This document shows positions 6,753-12,792 of a stretch of DNA of 12,792 bases, in pieces. The DNA comes from Betaproteobacteria bacterium (GTDB lineage Bacteria > Pseudomonadota > Gammaproteobacteria > Burkholderiales > SG8-39), in the NCBI GenBank assembly GCA_005881355.1, contig VBDM01000037.1, positions 3,742 through 16,533 of the forward strand, read 5' to 3'. Within the stretch, counting starts at the first letter, position 1, and each line of letters begins with the position of its first letter. The translations under genes were made by a program, and so were the position numbers. The notes beneath the pieces are model-generated. The model worked only from the letters and a program-made list of their open reading frames with translations, was not told the DNA's origin and made no database searches.

Positions 6753-8387
6753 TCAGCGTTTGGCGCCGGCGGAGGGTTTTGTCCCCTCGATCATGCGGGT
6801 GATCTGCCATTGCTGCAGGATCGAAAGAATGTTGTTGACGAACCAGTAGAGGACCAGCCCCGACGGGAAAAAGTAAAACATCACCCCGAATGCGAACGGC
6901 ATGATCATCATGACCTTGGCCTGAACCGGGTCGGGTGGTGTCGGGTTCATCTTCGTCTGGACTATCATCGAGCCCATCATCAGCGTCGGCAGCACGAACC
7001 ACGGATCCGGCGCCGAGAGATCCCTGACCCAGAGATAGAACGGCGCGTGGCGCAACTCGACGCTTTCGAAGAGCACCCAATAGAGCGCAATGAACACCGG
7101 GATCTGCACCAGGATCGGCAGGCAGCCACCGAGTGGGTTTATTTTCTCACTCTTGTACAGGTCCATCATGGCCTGGTTCATCTTTGTCTTGTCATCCGCA
7201 TACTGCTCGCGAATCTTCATCAGCCGCGGCGTAACCAGCTTCATTTTCGCCATCGAGCGGTAGCTCGCGGCTGACAGCGGGAAAAAAATCAGCTTGATGA
7301 CCACCGTGAGCAGAATGATCGCAAGACCCCAGTTGCCCATCCAGCCGTGGAACAGCCGCAGCACCCAAAAGAGCGGTGCAGCAATCACTGTAAGCCATCC
7401 GTAGTCGACCACCAGCTGCAGCCCGGGGGCCACCGCCTGCAATTGATCCTGGTCCTGCGGCCCGGCGTACATCGGCACCACGACCCGGGCGGAAGTGCCG
7501 CGCGCGACCGGTCCAAGGGGCACGATCACCCCGGCCGAATACAGGTCTTCGGAGAGCTTCCGGGTATAGAACTCGCGTGGCATCTTGTCCGGAGGCAGGA
7601 GCGCGGCCACAAAATAGTGCTGAATGATCGCGATCCAGCCGTTGTCGGGCGTCTTTGGATAAGGAGTTTTGCCCTTGGCGATGTCCTCGAAAGTCACTTT
7701 CTGAAACTTGTCCTGCTCGGTGTACAAGGCCACGCCGGTATAGGTCTGCGCCATATAGGGGTCGCCCCCCGGGGACTTGTTGTCGCGGGTGAGCTGGAAA
7801 TACGCGTGGGTCGCGATTGGAGCAGCCGTTCCGTTCGAGATTTCCTCGGCGACATCGACGCGATAACTCGCGCGGTGGAAAGTCAGAACCTTGGCCACTT
7901 TGACGCCTTCAGCAGTGTCCGCATCAAGCCGCACCTCCAGCCTGTCGTGGTCCTGCTCGAGAATGAATTCCTTGGCCGCCGCCCGAAACAGCGTCCGGTG
8001 ATTCGGCAGCCCGGCACCGATCAAGCCGCTTTGCGCAGAGTACCGGTGCTCGGGTCCAAACAGCACGAAGTTCTTCTTTTCGTCATGCGTGTCCTTGTGC
8101 TTGAGCAATTCCAGGTACACGAGGTCACCGCCTTGCGTATCGATTTCCGCAAGCAGGGTGTCGGTGCGAACCCGCAGCCGCTCGCGGGGCTTCCCCGCGG
8201 GCGCAGCATTCGGGGGCATTGCCTCGACGCCCTTCGCTGCGGGCGTCGCGGCCGGGCCGCTCGGCGTCGGAACCGCCCCCTGTGTCGCCGGTGCCGCCGG
8301 GGGCCGAATCTCCTTCTGCCATGCATCCCATAGGAGCAGCAGGGAAAACGAGAACACCAAGAACAGGATCAGGCGCTGTGTGTCCAT
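6753..8387 (-). CDS. yidC: membrane protein insertase YidC (Oxa1 family)
   Basis: YidC inserts and folds inner-membrane proteins, alone or with the Sec translocon. The 544-residue product shows the Gram-negative architecture: an N-terminal membrane segment (RLILFLVFSFSLLLLW, 5-20), a proline- and alanine-rich linker (about 28-65), a large periplasmic domain (about 70-325), then a five-segment insertase core from about 330. The core includes NWGLAIILLTVVIKLIFFP (352-370), the conserved cytoplasmic segment SYRSMAKMKLVTPRL with the groove arginine at 377, NPLGGCLPILVQIPVF (417-432), and FPSGLVLYWFVNN (507-519). The tail TKPSAGAKR is basic. The frame opens with TTG at 8390, immediately followed by ATG at 8387; ATG is taken (MDTQR). 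No obvious Shine-Dalgarno is present, but the gene lies only 15 bases after yidD, so coupling is plausible. Confidence 0.97.
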   Translation of the reverse strand: MDTQRLILFLVFSFSLLLLWDAWQKEIRPPAAPATQGAVPTPSGPAATPAAKGVEAMPPNAAPAGKPRERLRVRTDTLLAEIDTQGGDLVYLELLKHKDTHDEKKNFVLFGPEHRYSAQSGLIGAGLPNHRTLFRAAAKEFILEQDHDRLEVRLDADTAEGVKVAKVLTFHRASYRVDVAEEISNGTAAPIATHAYFQLTRDNKSPGGDPYMAQTYTGVALYTEQDKFQKVTFEDIAKGKTPYPKTPDNGWIAIIQHYFVAALLPPDKMPREFYTRKLSEDLYSAGVIVPLGPVARGTSARVVVPMYAGPQDQDQLQAVAPGLQLVVDYGWLTVIAAPLFWVLRLFHGWMGNWGLAIILLTVVIKLIFFPLSAASYRSMAKMKLVTPRLMKIREQYADDKTKMNQAMMDLYKSEKINPLGGCLPILVQIPVFIALYWVLFESVELRHAPFYLWVRDLSAPDPWFVLPTLMMGSMIVQTKMNPTPPDPVQAKVMMIMPFAFGVMFYFFPSGLVLYWFVNNILSILQQWQITRMIEGTKPSAGAKR

Positions 8388-8402
8388 CAAAAAAGCGAGA
8401 AA

Positions 8403-8612
8403 TCAAGGGAGCGGGTCATAGCCGCCCGGGTGCCAAGGATGGCAGCGCACGAGACGCCGCAGCGCGAGCCACGCGCCACGCGCCGTACCGTAGCGTTCGA
8501 GCGCCTCAAGCGCATAGGCGGAACAGGATGGATGGAAGCGGCAGTGCATGCCGAGCAGGGGGCTGACGACATAGCGATACGCCCGAATGAGAAGCGATAG
8601 CACTTTGTTCAC
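8403..8612 (-). CDS. yidD: membrane protein insertion efficiency factor YidD
   Basis: This 69-residue protein belongs to the YidD family, which is associated with the inner membrane and assists YidC-dependent insertion. Its signature is clear: a short amphipathic start (NKVLSLLIRAYRYVVSPLLG), CRFHPSCSAYALEAL with the conserved cysteines, and CHPWHPGGYDPLP at the end. The start is GTG 8612, which forms a GTGA overlap with the rnpA stop and has AGGA 5 bases upstream. A GTG at 8630 would add six residues but has no such support. The order rnpA-yidD-yidC is conserved across bacteria. Confidence 0.93.
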   Translation of the reverse strand: MNKVLSLLIRAYRYVVSPLLGMHCRFHPSCSAYALEALERYGTARGAWLALRRLVRCHPWHPGGYDPLP

Positions 8613-8932
8613 GACGTTCCTGCCAGGCACCGCTCGACCTCAGCTAGGGCGACCATTCTCGCCGACAGCCGAATCAGGATATCGCGGCTTCCCAGCCGCG
8701 CCTGATGGTTCCGGAACCACTCCCGCAGCACGCGCTTTGCGCGATTGCGGTCGACGGCGCGCGGAAATACGCGTTTGGGAACGATGAGACCGAGTCTTGG
8801 AACACCGAGCGCGTTCGCTTTGAGCAGCACGCTGAACCCGGGGCGCTTGATGGCTCGCCCCATGGATAACAACGCAGCGATATCGGTCGTTCCGAGCCGC
8901 TGCTTGCGAGTGTAACGTCTGCGCTCGCTCAA
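8609..8932 (-). CDS. rnpA: ribonuclease P protein component
   Basis: RnpA binds the catalytic RNA of RNase P and helps it cleave the 5' leader from precursor tRNAs. The 107-residue product is of usual length (about 110-130). The RNA-binding signature is at 62-74, RNRAKRVLREWFR, preceded by LGLIVPKRVFPRAVD. Before that comes the family-like RQRLGTTDIAALLSMG-type N-terminal region with KRPGFSVLLKAN. The only reasonable start in frame is a TTG at 8932, overlapping the rpmH stop as TTGA. No ATG or GTG lies near, and the next methionine at residue 24 would remove a conserved part. Efficient expression would then depend on coupling to rpmH. The downstream yidD overlaps by GTGA. Confidence 0.93.
   Translation of the reverse strand: MSERRRYTRKQRLGTTDIAALLSMGRAIKRPGFSVLLKANALGVPRLGLIVPKRVFPRAVDRNRAKRVLREWFRNHQARLGSRDILIRLSARMVALAEVERCLAGTS
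8618..8621 (-). promoter_or_regulatory. ribosome binding site of yidD
   Basis: On the minus strand AGGA (in GCAGGAACGTC) stands 5 bases before the GTG at 8612, inside the last codons of rnpA. It supports the GTG 8612 start, and with the GTGA overlap suggests that yidD is translated by reinitiation or direct ribosome entry. Confidence 0.6.
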
Positions 8933-9063
8933 ACGCTCAAACGAGCCCGCCCCTTGGCGCGTCGCGCCCGAAGCACCGCCCGGCCTCCGCGCGTGCGCAT
9001 GCGAACGAGGAACCCGTGGGTGCGCTTCCTGCGGACGACCGAGGGTTGAAAAGTGCGTTTCAT
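8929..9063 (-). CDS. rpmH: 50S ribosomal protein L34
   Basis: L34 is a small basic protein of the large ribosomal subunit. The 44-residue product MKRTFQPSVVRRKRTHGF... shows the invariant KRTFQPS start and the RTHGFLVRMRTRGGRAVL core, and ends in a highly basic tail; 44 residues is the commonest L34 length. The open frame continues upstream to 9219, but ATG 9063 is certain from homology, and AGGGA lies 8 bases before it (9072-9076 on the minus strand). It is the first gene of the rpmH-rnpA-yidD-yidC-mnmE cluster and is divergent from dnaA. Confidence 0.97.
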   Translation of the reverse strand: MKRTFQPSVVRRKRTHGFLVRMRTRGGRAVLRARRAKGRARLSV

Positions 9064-9096
9064 GAAGCGAATCCCTGAGAGTAAACAGAACCTTGA

Positions 9097-9126
9097 ATTA
9101 GACGATATTTTAGCCAAGATTGTCAA
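9097..9126 (-). promoter_or_regulatory. sigma-70 promoter of the rpmH operon
   Basis: On the minus strand a perfect -35 hexamer TTGACA (9126-9121) and a -10 hexamer TCTAAT (9102-9097, five of six matches) are separated by 18 bases. They lie within the most AT-rich stretch of the rpmH-dnaA gap, with transcription expected to start near 9090, about 27 bases before the rpmH ATG. A strong promoter fits a ribosomal protein operon. Confidence 0.75.
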
Positions 9127-9145
9127 AGAATTAAGCTCTTCGGGC

Positions 9146-9154
9146 TGTGGATAA
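9146..9154 (-). promoter_or_regulatory. perfect DnaA box in the rpmH-dnaA gap
   Basis: TGTGGATAA on the plus strand is the exact complement of the consensus DnaA box TTATCCACA. It is 64 bases upstream of dnaA and overlaps the position expected for the -35 element of the likely dnaA promoter. Known practice in many bacteria is autorepression of dnaA through such a box; here that is inferred. It could also be part of a dnaA-proximal origin, though it is the only good box in this 154-base gap. Confidence 0.85.
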
Positions 9155-9170
9155 CTCCAGCGGAAACGGG

Positions 9171-9176
9171 TAAAAT
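9171..9176 (+). promoter_or_regulatory. probable -10 element of the dnaA promoter
   Basis: TAAAAT matches TATAAT at five of six positions and lies 41 bases before the dnaA ATG. The -35 position 17 bases upstream (9148-9153, TGGATA) is a poor match and falls inside the DnaA box. The dnaA leader has only a weak purine run (AGAG, 9211-9214) as a ribosome binding site. Confidence 0.5.
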
Positions 9177-9217
9177 CAGCTCGCAAGTTTCCCCCGATCT
9201 GAGCCTCATTAGAGTCC

Positions 9218-10573
9218 ATGCAGGGTTTCTGGGCCTCGTGCCTGAGCCGCTTCGAAAAAGAGCTTCCCGCTCAGCAGTTTAATACCTGGATTCGGCCGCT
9301 CAAACTGGACGCCTCGGCGGCGCCCTCCGGCGAGTTGCGGCTGCTTGCGCCCAACCGTTTTGTGCTGCAGTGGGTCAAGGATCGCTTCGCGCCGCGCATT
9401 GAAGCGATGGGCGCAGAATTTTTTTCCTCTCCGATCCGCGTGTCGATCACGCTCGAGTCACCGGGTGCGCCCGAGCCTACAAAGACTCCAGTGCCTGCGG
9501 CCCTCTCCGGGCGCGCCGCACGCACAATGCCGGCGCGGGCACCGCACGCGGAGCGCTCGAGCCTCATCCCTGAATTCAGTTTCGACAGTTTTGTCGCCGG
9601 CAAGGCCAACCAGCTCGCCCGCGCCGCGGCGCTGCAGGTCGCCGAACATCCAGGAACGTCGTACAACCCGCTGTTCATCTACGGTGGCGTGGGCCTTGGC
9701 AAGACGCACCTGATCCACGCAGTCGGCAACCTCGTTCTCGCGCAGCATCCCAGCGCCCGCGTGCGCTACCTTCACGCCGCGCAATACATCTCCGACGTGA
9801 TTCGCGCCTATCAGCAGAAATCCTTCGACGAGTTCAAGCGCTACTACCATTCACTCGATCTTCTTCTGATCGACGACATCCAGTTTTTTACCGGCAAGGA
9901 CAGAACGCAGGAGGAGTTCTTCTACGCCTTCAATGCGCTGATCGAGGCACACAAGCAGCTGATTATCACCTGCGACACCTATCCCAAGGACCTTGCCGGC
10001 ATAGACGAGCGACTCAAGTCGCGCTTCTCGTGGGGCCTAACTGTCGCGATCGAGCCTCCGGAGCAGGAAATGCGGGTCGCGATCATCCTGAAGAAAGCCG
10101 AGGGTGTGTCGCTCAGGCTCTCCGAAGAGGTCGCCTTCTTTATCGCCAAGCATATCCGGTCGAACGTCCGGGAACTCGAAGGAGCGCTGAAGAGCGTGAT
10201 CGCCTACTCGCGCTTCAACGGCCGCGACATCACGCTCGACACGGCGAAGGAAGCGCTGAAAGACCTCCTCACCGCGCAAAACCGGCAGATCACCATCGAC
10301 AACATTCAGAAGACGGTCGCCGAGTATTACAAAATCAAGGTCTCTGACATGCACTCCAAGAAGCGCAATCGTCACGTTGCCCGCCCCCGCCAGCTCGCGA
10401 TGGCGCTGGCCAAGGACCTCACGCAAATGAGCCTGCCGGACATCGGGGACGCGTTCGGCAACCGCGACCACACGACGGTCCTGCACGCCTGCCGGACTAT
10501 TGCGACGCTGCGCGAGAAGAACCACGACATCAACCGCGACTATCACGTATTGGAGCAGGTGCTCAAGGGATGA
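9218..10573 (+). CDS. dnaA: chromosomal replication initiator protein DnaA
   Basis: DnaA binds DnaA boxes at oriC, forms an ATP-dependent filament, melts the duplex and loads the DnaB helicase. The 451-residue product shows all four domains: domain I (about 1-80, FWASCLSRFEKELPAQQFNTWI), a variable proline- and alanine-rich linker (about 81-115), the AAA+ domain with Walker A GGVGLGKTH at 156-164, Walker B LLLIDDIQF at 215-223 and sensor II NVRELEGAL at 316-324, and the C-terminal helix-turn-helix with the signature GNRDHTTVLHACRTI at 414-428. The start ATG 9218 gives the expected family N-terminus. It is divergent from rpmH, leads the dnaA-dnaN-gyrB cluster, and is probably autoregulated through the upstream DnaA box. 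Confidence 0.98.
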   Translation: MQGFWASCLSRFEKELPAQQFNTWIRPLKLDASAAPSGELRLLAPNRFVLQWVKDRFAPRIEAMGAEFFSSPIRVSITLESPGAPEPTKTPVPAALSGRAARTMPARAPHAERSSLIPEFSFDSFVAGKANQLARAAALQVAEHPGTSYNPLFIYGGVGLGKTHLIHAVGNLVLAQHPSARVRYLHAAQYISDVIRAYQQKSFDEFKRYYHSLDLLLIDDIQFFTGKDRTQEEFFYAFNALIEAHKQLIITCDTYPKDLAGIDERLKSRFSWGLTVAIEPPEQEMRVAIILKKAEGVSLRLSEEVAFFIAKHIRSNVRELEGALKSVIAYSRFNGRDITLDTAKEALKDLLTAQNRQITIDNIQKTVAEYYKIKVSDMHSKKRNRHVARPRQLAMALAKDLTQMSLPDIGDAFGNRDHTTVLHACRTIATLREKNHDINRDYHVLEQVLKG

Positions 10574-10601
10574 ATAAGCCGGTTGAAACCTGGGGACGAA
10601 T

Positions 10602-10734
10602 TGTGATCAACCGCCATCATCACGCGTTTCCTGTTTTTCGCTCAGATTTCGTCCACGCGCGCGCCCCGAACTTAATCACAGCTTGCCCACAGCGAAGCAT
10701 CGCGTGCTTGCGAGCCCGGGCCTAGTTATCCACC
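10602..10734. other. dnaA-dnaN intergenic region with scattered DnaA-box-like sites
   Basis: The 199-base gap holds TTATCCACC at 10726-10734 (one mismatch), TTAATCACA at 10672-10680 (one mismatch to TTATNCACA), TTGCCCACA at 10683-10691 (two mismatches), and on the minus strand TTGATCACA at 10602-10610 (two mismatches). In many bacteria this gap is the origin or part of it. The boxes are weaker and more scattered than those upstream of mnmG, and no long AT-rich element stands out. The last 40 bases (TCATCATTATCATCATC followed by the ribosome binding site) probably form the dnaN leader. I see no confident dnaN promoter. Confidence 0.4.
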
Positions 10735-10761
10735 TAGAAGGCAGTCATCATTATCATCATC

Positions 10762-10766
10762 AAGGA
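10762..10766 (+). promoter_or_regulatory. ribosome binding site of dnaN
   Basis: AAGGA lies 6 bases before the ATG at 10773, a near-ideal distance. It fixes the dnaN start at MNLLKTGREA and rules out the 30-residue upstream extension that is open in the same frame from 10683. Confidence 0.8.
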
Positions 10767-10772
10767 AATAAA

Positions 10773-11881
10773 ATGAACCTTCTTAAGACAGGGCGCGAAG
10801 CGCTGCTCGAACCGCTGCAGGCGGTCACTGGAATCATCGAGCGACGCCATACGCTGCCGATCCTCTCGAACGTGCTGCTTTCGAGAACTGACACTCAGAT
10901 TGACTTCATCGCAACCGACATTGAAATCGAGATCTCGGCGAGCATGACGGTAGAAGAGCGCGGTGAAACCAAGAAAATCACTGTAGGCGCGCGAAAGCTC
11001 TTCGACATTCTGCGGGCGCTTCCAGAAGGGTCGGAGGTTGCTCTGGTGCTTCAGGATAAGCGGCTGCAGGTCAAGTCGGGAAAAAGCCGCTTCAACCTGC
11101 AAACGCTCTCGGCAGAGGATTTTCCGCGTTTGGTCATAGCCGAAGGCGCCGGAACGCGCTTCTCCATGCCCCAGAAACTGCTGAAATCGCTGTTGGGACT
11201 GGTCCAATACGCGATGGCCCAACAGGACATCCGCTATTACCTCAACGGTCTGCTCATGGTGATCGAGGACGGGCAGTTGAAATTGGTCGCGACCGATGGC
11301 CACAGGTTGGCTTACGCCTGCCGGGAAGCGGGGGCCAAGAATCTCGCAAAGCAGGAAGTGATCCTTCCCCGAAAAACGATCATCGAGCTCTCGAAGCTCC
11401 TTGAAGACTCCGACGAGCCGGTCGCGATCGAGCTGTCTGCGGCGCAGGCAAAGTTCAGCTTCGGCAAGGTTGTTCTCGTTTCGAAGCTCGTTGACGGAAA
11501 ATTCCCGGACTACGGCCGCGTGATTCCGCAGAACCAGCCGAAGAAGCTCAAGCTTGAGCGAATTGCCCTGCTACAGGCTTTGCAGCGGGCCGCGATTCTC
11601 ACCAGCGACAAATTCCGAGGGGTGCGCTGGGTGCTGGGGAAGGCAGCCTAAGGATCAGTTGCAGCAATACCGAGCAGGAGGAGGCGCAGGAAGAACTGGA
11701 CGTGCCCTATACTGGTGAAGCTCTGGACATCGGATTCAATGTCGGTTACCTGGTGGATGTACTCAACAATCTCGATGTCGCTGAAGTCGAGTGCGGGCTG
11801 GGCGATGGCAACTCGAGCGCGCTGTTCACGGTGCCGGGGCGCACCGATTTCAAATACGTCGTCATGCCGATGCGGATCTGA
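10773..11881 (+). CDS. dnaN: DNA polymerase III beta subunit (sliding clamp), broken by a single-base frameshift near 11637-11642
   Basis: DnaN forms the ring-shaped dimer that tethers the replicase to DNA. From ATG 10773 the frame reads a normal clamp for about 289 residues (MNLLKTGREALLEPL, RRHTLPILSNVLL, QDIRYYLNGLLM, ATDGHRLA, LVDGKFPDYGRVIP, LTSDKFRGVRWVL) but then stops at TAA 11649-11651, giving 292 residues against about 367 in the family. The missing third-domain end is present without interruption in the -1 frame from 11642 to the TGA at 11879-11881: GSLRISCSNTEQEEAQEELD, then GFNVGYLVDVLNNL and the canonical end YVVMPMRI, 79 residues. Restoring one base in the G run at 11636-11639 would read LGEGSLRIS and give 369 residues. 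As dnaN is essential, a sequencing or assembly error is the most likely cause. gyrB follows after 15 bases. Confidence 0.93.
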
Positions 11882-11896
11882 AGCGAAGAGAGAGAA

Positions 11897-12792
11897 ATGG
11901 CAGAAGCCGAGAAAAACGAGCGCGCGCCCGACCAGTACGATTCCGACAGTATCAAGGTCCTGAAGGGGCTGGACGCGGTCCGCAAACGCCCGGGCATGTA
12001 CATCGGCGATATCTCCGATGGAACCGGCCTGCATCACATGGTGTTCGAGGTCGTGGACAATGCCATCGACGAGGCGCTGGCCGGTTTCTGCGACGAGATC
12101 ACCGTCACCATTCACACCGACAACTCGATCAGCGTAATCGACAACGGACGCGGAATTCCCACAGAGATCCACAAAGAGGACGAGCAGAAGCGCTCCGCCG
12201 CGGAAATCGTGATGACGGAGCTTCACGCAGGCGGAAAATTCGACAACAATTCCTACAAGATCGCAGGCGGGCTGCACGGGGTAGGCGTATCGGTCGTCAA
12301 CGCGCTTTCCGATTGGCTGCGACTCACCATCCGGCGCGACGGCAAAAGCCACTTCATGGAATTCCGGCGCGGCGTGCCCGTAGCGCCGCTCAAGGTGACC
12401 GGCAAGACGGAAAGACGCGGCACCGAGGTGCATTTTCTGGCGAGCGCGGAGACGTTTGGGGTGGTCGAGTACCACTTCGACATTCTGGCCCGGCGTCTGC
12501 GCGAGCTTTCCTTTCTCAACAACGGCGTGAAGATTCAGCTCGTCGACCAGCGCACGGGGAAGGAAGAGAACTTCGCCCATACCGGCGGGGTGAAAGGGTT
12601 CGTCGAGTACATCAACCGCAGCAAGAACGTCCTGCACGGCACGCCTTTTCACTCGGTCGGCCAGAAAGACGGGATCACCGTCGAAGTGGCGATGCAGTGG
12701 AACGACTCGTACCAGGAGCAGGTTCTTTGCTTCACTAACAATATCCCCCAGCGCGACGGTGGCAGTCACCTAACGGGCCTGCGAGCTGCCAT
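11897..12792 (+). CDS. gyrB: DNA gyrase subunit B, N-terminal part (runs off the window)
   Basis: GyrB carries the ATPase and, with GyrA, introduces negative supercoils. The window holds 298 complete codons and two bases, open to the end with no stop. The GHKL ATPase fold is clear: YDSDSIKVLKGLDAVRKRPG near 14-33 (with MYIGD after it), N-box EVVDNAIDEA at 51-60, DNGRGIP at 82-88, and the ATP lid AGGKFDNNSYKIAGGLHGVG at 111-130. The transducer domain follows, up to NNIPQRDGGSHLTGLRAA at 281-298. The start ATG 11897 has a purine run (AGAGAGAG, 11887-11894) just upstream as a ribosome binding site and lies 15 bases after the dnaN stop at 11881. No recF lies between dnaN and gyrB, as is common in betaproteobacteria. 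Its C-terminal TOPRIM part is outside the window. Confidence 0.98.
   Translation, partial: MAEAEKNERAPDQYDSDSIKVLKGLDAVRKRPGMYIGDISDGTGLHHMVFEVVDNAIDEALAGFCDEITVTIHTDNSISVIDNGRGIPTEIHKEDEQKRSAAEIVMTELHAGGKFDNNSYKIAGGLHGVGVSVVNALSDWLRLTIRRDGKSHFMEFRRGVPVAPLKVTGKTERRGTEVHFLASAETFGVVEYHFDILARRLRELSFLNNGVKIQLVDQRTGKEENFAHTGGVKGFVEYINRSKNVLHGTPFHSVGQKDGITVEVAMQWNDSYQEQVLCFTNNIPQRDGGSHLTGLRAA

Noticed and set aside
7347..8333. Plus-strand open frame of 328 codons opposite yidC
   Set aside because: It is fully antisense to a complete YidC; its composition is that of a shadow frame and no ribosome binding site was seen.
11634..11651. Programmed -1 frameshift in dnaN as the main explanation
   Set aside because: The site G-GGG-AAG is not a canonical slippery heptamer since the A-site tRNA cannot re-pair, the G run is short, and I know of no dnaN recoding. 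A single-base error is simpler.
11648..12769. Minus-strand open frame of 373 codons opposite gyrB
   Set aside because: The plus strand encodes unmistakable GyrB and the DnaN C-terminus. The antisense product shows no family features.

Overview
The window is the chromosome replication and maintenance hub of a GC-rich proteobacterium, most likely a betaproteobacterium. The reasons are the order of the two divergent blocks (rpmH-rnpA-yidD-yidC-mnmE on the minus strand, dnaA-dnaN-gyrB on the plus strand), the absence of recF between dnaN and gyrB, and the sequence character of DnaA, DnaN and YidC. No genus can be named from the sequence alone. No tRNA, rRNA, CRISPR array, insertion sequence or prophage signature was seen.

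Layout. Positions 1-9063 carry only minus-strand genes. In transcription order they are rpmH, rnpA, yidD, yidC, mnmE, an AbrB-family membrane protein, pckG, then (after a 409-base intergenic region) mnmG and the first codons of rsmG. The rpmH-rnpA-yidD genes overlap by 4 bases each (TTGA, GTGA), and yidC, mnmE and abrB follow within 15, 42 and 19 bases, so rpmH to abrB looks like one long operon fired from a good sigma-70 promoter upstream of rpmH. pckG has its own leader and ends in a strong hairpin terminator. mnmG and rsmG overlap by ATGA. To the right, dnaA, dnaN and gyrB run on the plus strand; gyrB leaves the window.

Control regions. The mnmG-pckG intergenic region holds a perfect match to the ParB-binding parS consensus (2079-2094) next to a cluster of DnaA-box-like 9-mers (2112-2261), a candidate replication origin or part of one. 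The rpmH-dnaA gap has one perfect DnaA box over the probable dnaA promoter, and the dnaA-dnaN gap has several weaker boxes. Gene polarity (everything diverging from the rpmH-dnaA gap) points to an origin near dnaA, while box density points to the mnmG side. This conflict is worth resolving.

How the genes work together. DnaA initiates replication, DnaN clamps the polymerase and GyrB supplies supercoiling. RnpA matures tRNAs, L34 builds ribosomes, and YidD/YidC insert membrane proteins. MnmE and MnmG, both present, form the complex that modifies U34 of tRNAs; RsmG methylates 16S rRNA. pckG (gluconeogenesis) and the AbrB-like protein are the two genes less expected at this locus.

The clearest anomaly is in dnaN: the reading frame stops at 11651, yet the remaining clamp C-terminus continues intact in the -1 frame to 11881. 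This is one missing base, probably a sequencing or assembly error in a G run. I found no convincing sign of a previously undescribed biological system; this is mostly core housekeeping DNA with interesting regulatory architecture.
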